The notes under the pieces: generated by a model
Database searches by the model: none
The model's input: only the letters and a program-made list of their open reading frames with translations
Told to the model about the DNA's origin: nothing
Program-made: the position numbers and the translations under genes
Assembly: GCA_011389745.1 (NCBI GenBank)
Contig: JAABTQ010000013.1
Coordinates: 34,100 to 98,099, forward strand
Length of the DNA stretch: 64,000 nt
Direction: 5' to 3'
DNA from: Desulfobacteraceae bacterium
GTDB taxonomy: Bacteria > Desulfobacterota > Desulfobacteria > Desulfobacterales > SKZT01
Part shown: one piece after another, positions 37,353-45,413 of the stretch
Layout: each line of letters starts with the position of its first letter
How positions within the stretch are numbered: position 1 is the first letter of the stretch

Positions 37353-37375
37353 TAAAAAAAATCAATATATTGATT
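37329..37375 (-). promoter_or_regulatory. Tandem NrdR boxes
   Basis: Two 16-bp palindromes match the NrdR consensus: box 1 at 37329-37344 (core ACAATATATTGT) and box 2 at 37360-37375 (core TCAATATATTGA). Their centres are 31 bp apart, three helical turns, the spacing known for NrdR targets. Box 1 lies between -35 and -10, box 2 just upstream of -35, so bound NrdR would block RNA polymerase when dATP is plentiful. NrdR itself is not in this window. Confidence 0.85.
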
Positions 37376-37500
37376 TAATAAATTTTAAAATAAACTTGAG
37401 TTGAGTTTTTGAAAAAAAGTTATTAGCATAAAATTCATTGGATTCATTTGGTGGAAATATAATTGACCCCAGAAGGCAATGCAACTAATGAGGGATTGTC

Positions 37501-37752
37501 ATGAAGCTCGATCAGCCCCCGCCCATATATCGTAAGATCATTGTTCCATGGTACGACTCGGAAATTGTGTATCTAATGTCCGTGATTTTTTTATTGGCGA
37601 TGGTACTCTTCGGGCTGGTTGGAATCAATGTTGCCAATAGCAATCATCAGTATCATGCTTGTCTGTGGATACCTTTGTTGTTAACGGTTCTTAGCGCCGG
37701 GGTGATTATTTCCATGACGGTTCGCCTGATCAGAAGGTATTTATTTGCTTAA
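37501..37752 (+). CDS. Small two-helix membrane protein, unknown function
   Basis: An 83-residue protein with an N-terminal cytoplasmic stretch containing PPPIYRKIIVPWYDS, two transmembrane segments (about 22-44 and 54-76) and a basic C-terminus. No family is recognised. It has a modest GAGGG ribosome binding site. It is divergent from nrdD and convergent with proC, whose 3' end it overlaps by 12 bases. Confidence 0.65.
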   Translation: MKLDQPPPIYRKIIVPWYDSEIVYLMSVIFLLAMVLFGLVGINVANSNHQYHACLWIPLLLTVLSAGVIISMTVRLIRRYLFA

Positions 37753-38592
37753 TTCCGAAGCACGGTTGGCAGCTGCAGTGATGGCTTTGATGAAGGTTTG
37801 TTTAACCTGGTTTTTTTCAAAAATTTTAAAGGCTGCCTCGGTAGTCCCTCCTGGCGAAGTTACCTTCTTTCGAAGTGCTTCGGCAGTCTCGTTGTGTGCT
37901 TCCATCAACGCAACCGCCCCTTTGATCGTATTGAGTGTCAGCACTTTTGCATCATCATAATCCAGACCCAATTTCACGCCCGCAGCTATCATGGACTCAA
38001 TAAGATAAAAAACATAAGCGGGGCCTGATCCTGAAAGGCCGGTAACCGCATCAAGAAGTTTTTCATCGAATTCGATAACATGGCCCATGGCCTCAAGAAT
38101 TCTTCTGCTCATGCTGATTTCGTCATGCTGCACATGACGGTTTGCACTCATACCGGACATACCCTGCAGCACAAGCGCCGGAGTATTGGGCATCACGCGA
38201 ATGACAGGTAACATTTTTCGGGAGTTTTCATCCAAAGCTTCATAAAGTAGTTTTTCGATTTTTTCTATGGTAATTCCCGCAGCAATGGAGATGATTAATT
38301 TTTTTTCTTTAACCGTAAAGTGGGGATTTTTTGCAATACCAGTCAGCACATTATCCATTTGTTGTGGTTTTATCGCTAGAATAAGCACCTGACATGAATC
38401 AAACAACATAAAGTTGTCCTGAACAGTATTGATCCCATAGTTTTTTTCCAGAAATTTCAGTCGCTCCGGCATGACATCGCTAATGGTTATGGAGGAAGGC
38501 TGGAAAATTCCGCTTTGAATCATGGCGCCTGCAAAAGCTTCACCCATGTTACCTCCTCCAATAATCCCGATATTTTTATTGCCCTTCGGCAT
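37741..38592 (-). CDS. proC: Pyrroline-5-carboxylate reductase
   Basis: A 283-residue NAD(P)H-dependent enzyme for the last step of proline synthesis. N-terminal Rossmann fold with IGIIGGGNMGEAFAGA; the C-terminal dimerisation domain holds the signature 'AVTGLSGSGPAYVFYLIESM' and 'VTSPGGTTEAA'. GAGGA precedes the ATG. It is divergent from yggT, its common neighbour; the 245-base gap between them presumably holds both promoters. Confidence 0.95.
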   Translation of the reverse strand: MPKGNKNIGIIGGGNMGEAFAGAMIQSGIFQPSSITISDVMPERLKFLEKNYGINTVQDNFMLFDSCQVLILAIKPQQMDNVLTGIAKNPHFTVKEKKLIISIAAGITIEKIEKLLYEALDENSRKMLPVIRVMPNTPALVLQGMSGMSANRHVQHDEISMSRRILEAMGHVIEFDEKLLDAVTGLSGSGPAYVFYLIESMIAAGVKLGLDYDDAKVLTLNTIKGAVALMEAHNETAEALRKKVTSPGGTTEAAFKIFEKNQVKQTFIKAITAAANRASELSK

Positions 38593-38837
38593 TTATTCCT
38601 CCATTTCCATGCGATGGTTTAATTTAAATCCAAACCTGTTAAATCTCTGAGGCAATCGTACCAGGTTTCAAAGTAAAATTTCAATTCCTTGCTATTTCCT
38701 GGTCAGATTTTATTGAAATACCTTGACTTATTTAAAGAAATGGCATTATTTTTCAAAATCCACTTGTAAATTATAAAATGAAACAGTAACTGTTTTTCCA
38801 TCGAAAGACAATTATAAACAGAGAGGACAGGAAGAAA

Positions 38838-39137
38838 ATGTTTGTTATCGGGTATTTTTTGATTGCAGTTGCAAAGGTTCTGGATTTCGTTCTACTTTTT
38901 TTGATGATTGCTGTTATTGCAAGAGCTGTTTTGTCCTGGGTCAGCCCGGATCCTTTTAATCCGATCGTCAGGTTTATCAGCAACGTTACCGAGCCTGTTC
39001 TCTACCCCATTCGAACAAAGCTTCCGGTGGTGTTTGGTGGAATTGATTTGTCACCAATAATTGTTTTGCTGGGGGTTATGTTTCTCAGGGCTTTTTTGGT
39101 GAACAGCCTCATGAGAATGGCGCAAACCCTTTTATAA
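38838..39137 (+). CDS. yggT: YggT family membrane protein
   Basis: A 99-residue protein with two hydrophobic segments (about 3-32 and 62-90) and the family motif 'RAVLSWVSPDPFNPIVRFISNVTEPVLYPIR'-type stretch between them. YggT proteins are found beside proC and divIVA/sepF-type genes and are linked with cell division or osmotic tolerance; the exact role is unknown. It precedes divIVA by 27 bases, giving the conserved proC/yggT/divIVA neighbourhood. Confidence 0.9.
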   Translation: MFVIGYFLIAVAKVLDFVLLFLMIAVIARAVLSWVSPDPFNPIVRFISNVTEPVLYPIRTKLPVVFGGIDLSPIIVLLGVMFLRAFLVNSLMRMAQTLL

Positions 39138-39164
39138 ATTATTGTAATAAATTAAGGAATAGTT

Positions 39165-39668
39165 ATGAAAATCACCCCTTTCGATGTTCATCAACAGCAA
39201 TTTAAAATTCGTTTCAGGGGGTTTGACATTCGGGAAGTAGATGCCTTTCTGGAAAGAACGGCAGATTTGTTCGATGAATTAAAACGGGAAAATGAAAACC
39301 TGAAAGTTGAAATTCAACGGCTTCGCCGGCAAATTCAGGGGCATTTGGATCGTGAACAAACCATAAAACGTGCTATGGTAAACAGTCAGAAGGCTTTGGA
39401 TCAGATGAAAGAAAATGCCAGAAAATCCGGAGAAATTATTGTTGCCGAAGCCGAAGTTGCAGCGGAAAAAATCCTGCACAGAGCACACAATCGTCTTGTC
39501 CAGCTTCACGAAGATATTTCCGAATTAAAACGTCAGCGGCTTCAAATTGAAGTCCAGATTCATTCTGTTTTAGATGCTCATGCAAAATTGCTCGAACTCA
39601 GCAAAGAAAGTATGAAAGCAGTGGATGATGAAGAATCGAAAATAATGGTTTTGAAACAGCCAAGGTGA
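39165..39668 (+). CDS. divIVA: DivIVA domain protein
   Basis: A 167-residue coiled-coil protein. The N-terminal DivIVA lipid-binding module (about 1-55: 'ITPFDVHQQQFKIRFRGFDIREVDAFL') is followed by a long coiled coil (about 45-150). DivIVA proteins recognise curved membrane at poles and septa and recruit partners for division or polar growth. In Gram-negative deltaproteobacteria the partners are unknown. It is in a row with yggT and followed by pilT; whether the latter is in the same transcript is unclear (68-base gap). Confidence 0.88.
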   Translation: MKITPFDVHQQQFKIRFRGFDIREVDAFLERTADLFDELKRENENLKVEIQRLRRQIQGHLDREQTIKRAMVNSQKALDQMKENARKSGEIIVAEAEVAAEKILHRAHNRLVQLHEDISELKRQRLQIEVQIHSVLDAHAKLLELSKESMKAVDDEESKIMVLKQPR

Positions 39669-39736
39669 AAATAAATTTAATTATTTACATTTTTTCTGAA
39701 CCGATAAAACAGATAACAGACAACTGGTGATATTCA

Positions 39737-40819
39737 ATGGCAAAAATTGATGCATTTTTTAAACTCATGAACGATCAGGGGGCTTCCGACCTTCATTTGG
39801 CTGCGGGACAACCGCCGGCACTTCGAATCCGGGGGGATGTCGAAAGGATAAAATATAAAGTTCTCGATAATGACAGCCTGAGAGCCATGCTTTATGAAAT
39901 CGCACCTGAAGACAAGGTTAAAGTGTTTGAAGAAACCGGTGACGTAGATTTTGGCTATGAAATTCCAGGGTTGGCCCGCTACCGGGCTAATTTTTTTATG
40001 CACAAAAACGGTGTTGGTGCAGTGTTCAGAGAGATTCCCTCAACGATTATGACAGCTGAAGATCTCGGACTTCCACCGGTAATCTCTAAGCTGGCCTCCC
40101 TTCCGCGGGGACTGGTATTGGTTACCGGACCAACCGGGAGCGGTAAATCAACGACTCTGGCTGCTATTGTCGATGTGGCTAACCGATCGAGAAAAGACCA
40201 TATCATCACCATAGAAGATCCCATCGAATTTGTTCATAAAAGCCAGGGCTGCATTGTCAACCAAAGAGAAATCGGTCTCCATACCAAATCCTTCCACTCC
40301 GCTTTGCGTGGCGCCCTTCGCGAGGACCCCGACATCATACTTGTAGGTGAGTTGCGGGATCTGGAAACTATTTCTTTAGCCATAGAGGCTGCATCAACAG
40401 GCCATCTGGTATTTGGCACTCTTCATACAACCAGTGCGCCCAAAACAGTGGACCGGGTGATTGAGGTTTTCCCTGCCAACCAACAGTCTCAGATTCGCTC
40501 TACTTTGTCCGATGGCCTGCGTGCGGTTGTAGCCCAGGTACTTTTTAAACGGATAGACACCAAGGGACGGGTTCCGGCCCTTGAAATTTTAATTGCAACA
40601 CCTGCCGCCCGCAACCTGATTCGTGAAGCCAAGACACATCAGCTTCCATCTGTGATGCAAACCGGCAAGCGTTATGGCATGCAACTTCTTGATGATGCCA
40701 TCATGGATTTGTTTAATAAAGGTTACATTAGTGGTGATGACGCATATCTTAAAGCAAATGAAAAATCCCGGTTCAGGCCGCTTCTGAAAAATCCACCCTC
40801 GGATTTTACCGAAGCTTAA
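39737..40819 (+). CDS. pilT: Type IV pilus retraction ATPase PilT
   Basis: A 360-residue hexameric secretion-type ATPase. Walker A is GPTGSGKS (131-138, K137), followed by the Asp box, 'LVGELRDLETI' Walker B, and the His box (FGTLHTTSA). The retraction-linked C-terminal motif appears as AIMDLFNKGYIS rather than the strict AIRNLIRE of gamma-proteobacterial PilT. It pulls pili in for twitching motility or DNA uptake. A PilU-like paralogue follows directly. No pilin or assembly genes are in the window. Confidence 0.9.
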   Translation: MAKIDAFFKLMNDQGASDLHLAAGQPPALRIRGDVERIKYKVLDNDSLRAMLYEIAPEDKVKVFEETGDVDFGYEIPGLARYRANFFMHKNGVGAVFREIPSTIMTAEDLGLPPVISKLASLPRGLVLVTGPTGSGKSTTLAAIVDVANRSRKDHIITIEDPIEFVHKSQGCIVNQREIGLHTKSFHSALRGALREDPDIILVGELRDLETISLAIEAASTGHLVFGTLHTTSAPKTVDRVIEVFPANQQSQIRSTLSDGLRAVVAQVLFKRIDTKGRVPALEILIATPAARNLIREAKTHQLPSVMQTGKRYGMQLLDDAIMDLFNKGYISGDDAYLKANEKSRFRPLLKNPPSDFTEA

Positions 40820-40848
40820 ACATTTTTTTTTAAAAGTTGGTATTTGCT

Positions 40849-42015
40849 ATGAGAAAACAGGAAATAGACCATATTCTGACCAAAATGCTCGATTCATATC
40901 CGGATGTATCCGATCTTAATCTGACGCCTGGAAAATCTCTTCAGGTAGAAAGTAACGGCGAACTTGTGGCTGTTGAGATGAAGCCCGATTTCAAGGAGTT
41001 AACCCCCTTTCAAACGGAAACGTTTGCCCTGAACCTGATCAACCAGGATCGCAGACTAACTGAAATGCTGATGAATTCAGGTTCCTGTGACCTTTCCTAC
41101 GGTCTGCCCGGCAAGGCTCGTTTTCGGGTGAACATCTTTTCCCAGTCATCAAATTATACCATCGTATTGCGTAAACTTGAGTCGAAAATTCCCACGATTG
41201 ATGAACTGAACCTTCCTGATGCCATGCATAAGATCGCACAGGAAAAAAACGGCATTGTGTTTGTCACCGGAGCTACCGGAAGCGGCAAAACAACATCCCT
41301 TGCAGCTGTCCTGGATGAAATCAACGATTTAAAATCGGTGCACGTGGTTACCCTGGAAGATCCCATCGAATATCAGCACCCCCATAAAAAAGCCACATTC
41401 AATCAGCGAGAACTTGGGCTTGATTTTGATACGTTTGTCAATGGCCTCAGGTCGGCCCTTCGGCAGGCGCCAAAGGTGATCCTGGTCGGTGAAATGCGCG
41501 ACCGTGAAACCATTGAAATCGGCTTGAAAGCTGCCGAAACAGGGCATCTGGTGCTCACGACACTTCATACTGTAGATGCCGGTTCAACCATCAACCGAAT
41601 CATCGGTATGTTCAGCACCGAAGAGGAAATCCAAATTCGGACACGCCTTGCTGATACAGTAAGATGGATCGTTTGCCAAAGACTTCTTCCTAAAATAGGA
41701 GGAGGACGAATTGCCGCTTTTGAAATCTTAGGAACCAATCTTCGGGTAAAAGATTCCATTCTGCATGGTGAATCCGAGGGTAAAACTTTCAATGATATTA
41801 TGGAAGCCGGTAAACCATTCGGGATGACCACATTTGATGCTTATATTGTGCGCTTATATGAACTTGGGGTTATTACTCAGGAAACAGCTCTTGCTTATTG
41901 TTCCCGAAAGGGCGTTGTGGGAAGGGGCATCGATTCGGTAAAAAGTGCCAGAGGTGAAACTACTACCGATATCGATAGACTTGAAATAGACAAGGATTAT
42001 AGTAAAACCTATTAA
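40849..42015 (+). CDS. pilU: PilT/PilU-like pilus retraction ATPase
   Basis: A second PilT-family ATPase of 388 residues. Walker A is GATGSGKT (K147), with Walker B 'ILVGEMRDRETI' and His box 'LTTLHTVDA'. It carries a longer polar C-terminus (about 365-388) than PilT. PilU-type proteins usually aid PilT under load and depend on it. The ATG at 40849 is chosen over a TTG at 40837 because it starts with the family's N-terminal helix. It is 29 bases after pilT. Confidence 0.85.
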   Translation: MRKQEIDHILTKMLDSYPDVSDLNLTPGKSLQVESNGELVAVEMKPDFKELTPFQTETFALNLINQDRRLTEMLMNSGSCDLSYGLPGKARFRVNIFSQSSNYTIVLRKLESKIPTIDELNLPDAMHKIAQEKNGIVFVTGATGSGKTTSLAAVLDEINDLKSVHVVTLEDPIEYQHPHKKATFNQRELGLDFDTFVNGLRSALRQAPKVILVGEMRDRETIEIGLKAAETGHLVLTTLHTVDAGSTINRIIGMFSTEEEIQIRTRLADTVRWIVCQRLLPKIGGGRIAAFEILGTNLRVKDSILHGESEGKTFNDIMEAGKPFGMTTFDAYIVRLYELGVITQETALAYCSRKGVVGRGIDSVKSARGETTTDIDRLEIDKDYSKTY

Positions 42016-42032
42016 AGGCTGGGCAAAGGCTT

Positions 42033-42695
42033 ATGGAAATTATTTGCGACAATTGTCAAAAAAAGCTAAACATTCCGGATAATAAAATTCCCAAAGATCG
42101 TGTTGCATACCTGAACTGCCCCGGATGCAAAAATCGACTGGCTGTTACTTTAAACCCACAGCCTGAGGAACAGCAGGAAAATGAATCCAATTCTACGATT
42201 TTTGATGAAGTGATTTCAGATGCCTATGATGCTGCTGAAAAACCTTTTGATTTTCTGGAGGAAAAAGCCAAAACATCCTTGGTGTGCCTCATGGATCAGG
42301 AAATTCAAGAAAAAATTAATCCGATATTAGTTAATCTGGAATATCATAATACCGTTGCGGAAAGTGCCCGGGACGCTTTAAAAAAGATGCGGTACCATAC
42401 ATTTGATATTGTTATCCTGGATGAACTTTTTGATTGCAAAAATTATCACTCCAATGGTGTACTGATTTATCTGCAACACCTTCCCATGGTAATGAGAAGA
42501 AATATCTTTTTGATCCTGCTCACCACCCGATTTCGAACAATGGACAATATGGAGGCCTTTCATAGAAGCGTCAATTTGATTGTCAACAGGGCCAATATCA
42601 ATGATTTTAACAAAATCCTTTTGCGCGGTATTGCCGACCACGAGGTTTTCTACAAAGTTTTTCAAAATACCGCTAAAAAAATTCTTGGGAATTGA
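42033..42695 (+). CDS. Zinc-ribbon protein with degenerate receiver-like domain
   Basis: A 220-residue protein. The N-terminal MJ0042/zinc-ribbon motif (about 4-38: CDNCQKKLNIPD, then CPGC) is of the kind found in gliding-, pilus- and secretion-associated proteins. After a Glu/Asn linker, residues about 85-200 read like a response-regulator fold (beta-strand 'TSLVCLMD', 'DIVILDELFD' at the phospho-site strand, and 'IFLILLTTR'). The acidic pocket is reduced to MDQE and the Lys-Pro loop is absent, so phosphorylation is doubtful. It follows pilU by 17 bases and probably belongs to the pilus-retraction operon, perhaps as an ATPase regulator (inference). Confidence 0.65.
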   Translation: MEIICDNCQKKLNIPDNKIPKDRVAYLNCPGCKNRLAVTLNPQPEEQQENESNSTIFDEVISDAYDAAEKPFDFLEEKAKTSLVCLMDQEIQEKINPILVNLEYHNTVAESARDALKKMRYHTFDIVILDELFDCKNYHSNGVLIYLQHLPMVMRRNIFLILLTTRFRTMDNMEAFHRSVNLIVNRANINDFNKILLRGIADHEVFYKVFQNTAKKILGN

Positions 42696-42724
42696 CTTGT
42701 TCATAGAAAGGATAGCTGCTGACC

Positions 42725-43489
42725 ATGCTGTTTGTCATTGATGTGGGCAATACAAATATTGTGATGGGTATTTACGAAGGTTTAAAGCTTGTCAAAGACT
42801 GGCGAATTCGTACGGAAAGAAATACAACCGCAGACGAATTCAATGTATTGGTAACAAACCTGTTTTCCCAGGGGGGAATGCGTCCCGGAAATATCGAAAA
42901 AACCATCATCTCATGTGTGGTGCCACCGATGGTGACAATTCTCGATGGGTTTTGCCGAAAGTATCTCGCACATACCCCTCATTGGGTGGATGCAAGATCT
43001 TATAAAAAAATGCCTATTTTGTATAGTAATCCTTCCGAGGTGGGTGCGGACAGAATTGTCAACTCCGTGGCTGCATATGAAAAATATCAAACCAGTCTTA
43101 TCGTCATAGATTTCGGCACGGCTACCACTTTTGATGCCATCTCTGAAAAGGGTGAATATCTGGGGGGTGCCATTAGCCCTGGAATTATGATCTCCGCTGA
43201 AATCCTGTTCCAAAAAGCCTCCAAGCTTCCGCGAGTCGAAATATTGACACCTCCGGATCATGTAATAGGAAAAAATACCGCTGAAAGCATCCAGTCCGGA
43301 ATAATTTTCGGATATGCGGGGCTGGTCGATGGAATAGTTAATCGAATGAAAAATGAGATGAGTAACAAAGCTCGGGTTATTGCAACCGGCGGCCTTGCCG
43401 GACCGATGTTTAAAGTCTCTAAAACTATCGAAACAGTTGAGAAGAATTTAACCCTGGAGGGGTTAAGAATTATAAGCCAAGGTTTCTAA
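42725..43489 (+). CDS. coaX: Type III pantothenate kinase
   Basis: A 254-residue ASKHA-fold kinase for the first step of coenzyme A synthesis. The nucleotide motif is IDVGNTN at the N-terminus; 'VGADRIVNSVAAY', 'DFGTATTFD' and 'GGAISPGI' are typical of CoaX. Type III enzymes are insensitive to CoA feedback and need a monovalent cation. The last 27 bases overlap the 3' end of the convergent metallo-hydrolase gene. Confidence 0.95.
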   Translation: MLFVIDVGNTNIVMGIYEGLKLVKDWRIRTERNTTADEFNVLVTNLFSQGGMRPGNIEKTIISCVVPPMVTILDGFCRKYLAHTPHWVDARSYKKMPILYSNPSEVGADRIVNSVAAYEKYQTSLIVIDFGTATTFDAISEKGEYLGGAISPGIMISAEILFQKASKLPRVEILTPPDHVIGKNTAESIQSGIIFGYAGLVDGIVNRMKNEMSNKARVIATGGLAGPMFKVSKTIETVEKNLTLEGLRIISQGF

Positions 43490-44401
43490 ATAGCCTACAA
43501 ACCCACGAATGCTATTGGTTAGAAAGCCTCGTTCTCTTTCCTGTGCGGGCTGGTCCAGAGCAAAAAATCCAGCCAGATTTTTATCTTCCTGCAAAAGAAG
43601 GTTGAGACAATCCGAAACAAAATCTTTTTTGGGTGAACTCTCAAGCTCTTCCCGTATAATTTTTTCCCATAAAGTTAGCTGTTCTTTATGCCGCGATAGC
43701 AAACCCATGGCATCATTTTTCATGCCGAAATGGCTGTAGCAGATTTTTTCCGGAGCTTGTGCAATCAAGGTATTGATGCTTTTAATGGATGTTTCCATAA
43801 AAAATGTTGGGGGTGTGGCAGGACGAAGGTATTCATAAGCAGGTTCAATGGAAAAACATACTCCCCCGGCTTCACCGGCAAACAGATAATCACCTGACAG
43901 GAAACTGACATGGTGTGCACTATGTCCCGGAGTCAGGAAACATTTGATTTCTTTTGATTTGAAACCTTCAGCATCTAAAAAACGCTTCTCATCAACACCT
44001 TTGATATGCCCATATCGGTGCGCGATTGCTCCAAGGGTCTTGATAGTACCTTCCCATAATCTGGTGGGATCCGACAGATGATTAATTCCTGCCCTGTGGC
44101 AAACGATCGGAGTTTCAGTAAAATGTTGCGCCAGTTCTCCGATACCACCTGCATGATCAATATGGATATGGGTTAAAAGAATATAATCCAGATGAGCCAC
44201 ACCCAGGTCTTCAAGGGTTTTGATCAGTCCGGGTACTGTTACCGATGGTCCTACATCAACGATAAAATTGATGTCTCCTTTGTAAAGCCATGTTCCGATA
44301 AAATTTTCAAACCCCCTCATGGGCGGATCAAGGGTTATTAAAAAAAGATCGTCAGACATTTTGTCAATTTTGGGCCTTTTTGTGATTATTTCCTCATCCA
44401 T
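43463..44401 (-). CDS. MBL-fold metallo-hydrolase
   Basis: A 312-residue metallo-beta-lactamase-fold protein with the metal motif THIHIDHAGG (HxHxDH) at about residues 98-107 and later His ligands in 'TPGHSAHHVSF' and 'CYSHFGM'. The C-terminal 80 residues are helical. It may be a glyoxalase II-like thiolester hydrolase or another small-molecule hydrolase; the substrate is not evident. It is 67 bases downstream of folP on the same strand. Confidence 0.85.
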   Translation of the reverse strand: MDEEIITKRPKIDKMSDDLFLITLDPPMRGFENFIGTWLYKGDINFIVDVGPSVTVPGLIKTLEDLGVAHLDYILLTHIHIDHAGGIGELAQHFTETPIVCHRAGINHLSDPTRLWEGTIKTLGAIAHRYGHIKGVDEKRFLDAEGFKSKEIKCFLTPGHSAHHVSFLSGDYLFAGEAGGVCFSIEPAYEYLRPATPPTFFMETSIKSINTLIAQAPEKICYSHFGMKNDAMGLLSRHKEQLTLWEKIIREELESSPKKDFVSDCLNLLLQEDKNLAGFFALDQPAQERERGFLTNSIRGFVGYLETLAYNS

Positions 44402-44468
44402 TATTTTTCCTTTAAGGTTACTGTAACAAATCCGCTGATAATTTCGGTGATCATCAAAACGGCATTCA

Positions 44469-45362
44469 TCACCTATCTTGCAGGCCCTCTTGAATGGCGT
44501 TGATCAGTTTTACCGTTGATAAAGTGTTGGCAACATTATGTACCCGAACGATATGTACTCCTTTTAAAATTGAAGCGGATATTACGGCCTGGGTACCTGT
44601 TTCAACTTGGGGGTCATCAGCGGAAAACTCATTGTGGAAATGTTTTTTCAGTGTATTCCGGATAAAAGCTTTTCTGGAAGGGCCTATGAGAATGGGGATA
44701 TTCAACTGCTTGAATTCGGATAAATTCCGAATTACCTGCAGGTTATGATTCGTATTTTTACCAAAACCGATTCCCGGGTCGATAATGACTTTGGATCGCT
44801 CAATTCCTTTATTAACAGCAAACTCAATGCGTTCTGAAAAGAATGCTTTTAATTCCCCAATGAGGTTATCATAATGGGGGTTTAACTGCATGGTTCCGGG
44901 AGCCCCCTTCATGTGCATCAGGATTACCGGAACTTTTCTTTGAGCGGCCAGATCAGCAAGAGAAGGGTCCATTCGAAGGGCACTGATATCATTAATAATA
45001 CTTGCGCCGGCATCGAGGGCTCTTTTTGCGACACCTGCTTTGGTGGTATCGATGGAAATGGGAACACTGACACGTTTAGCAAGATGTTCAATGATTGGCA
45101 GTACCCTTTGAATTTCTTCTTCTTGCGAAACTTCTTTGGAAAACGGGCGGGTGGATTCCCCCCCGATGTCTAAAATATCAGCGCCTTCTTCATAAAGTTT
45201 TTCACCATGGACAACAGCATCTTTGTATGTATAAAATTTTCCGCCATCAGAAAAAGAATCGGGAGTGACATTTAATATTCCCATGATCAATGTTCGACGG
45301 CCTATTTCAAGCCGATGACTATCCCAAATCATGTCAAAAACGGGTCCTGGTGATTTGTTCAT
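44469..45362 (-). CDS. folP: Dihydropteroate synthase
   Basis: A 297-residue TIM-barrel enzyme joining p-aminobenzoate to dihydropterin pyrophosphate in folate synthesis. Signatures: MGILNVTPDSFSDGGKF near residue 28, 'GADILDIGGESTRP', 'DPGIGFGKN' and 'GPSRKAFI', and the C-terminal 'VHIVRVHNV'. It is the usual partner downstream of ftsH (51-base gap), giving the common tilS-ftsH-folP order. Confidence 0.95.
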   Translation of the reverse strand: MNKSPGPVFDMIWDSHRLEIGRRTLIMGILNVTPDSFSDGGKFYTYKDAVVHGEKLYEEGADILDIGGESTRPFSKEVSQEEEIQRVLPIIEHLAKRVSVPISIDTTKAGVAKRALDAGASIINDISALRMDPSLADLAAQRKVPVILMHMKGAPGTMQLNPHYDNLIGELKAFFSERIEFAVNKGIERSKVIIDPGIGFGKNTNHNLQVIRNLSEFKQLNIPILIGPSRKAFIRNTLKKHFHNEFSADDPQVETGTQAVISASILKGVHIVRVHNVANTLSTVKLINAIQEGLQDR

Positions 45363-45413
45363 GATAAATGACCCGTCTGATTCCCGGAAAACCAGTACCT
45401 GATCTTTATCTCT

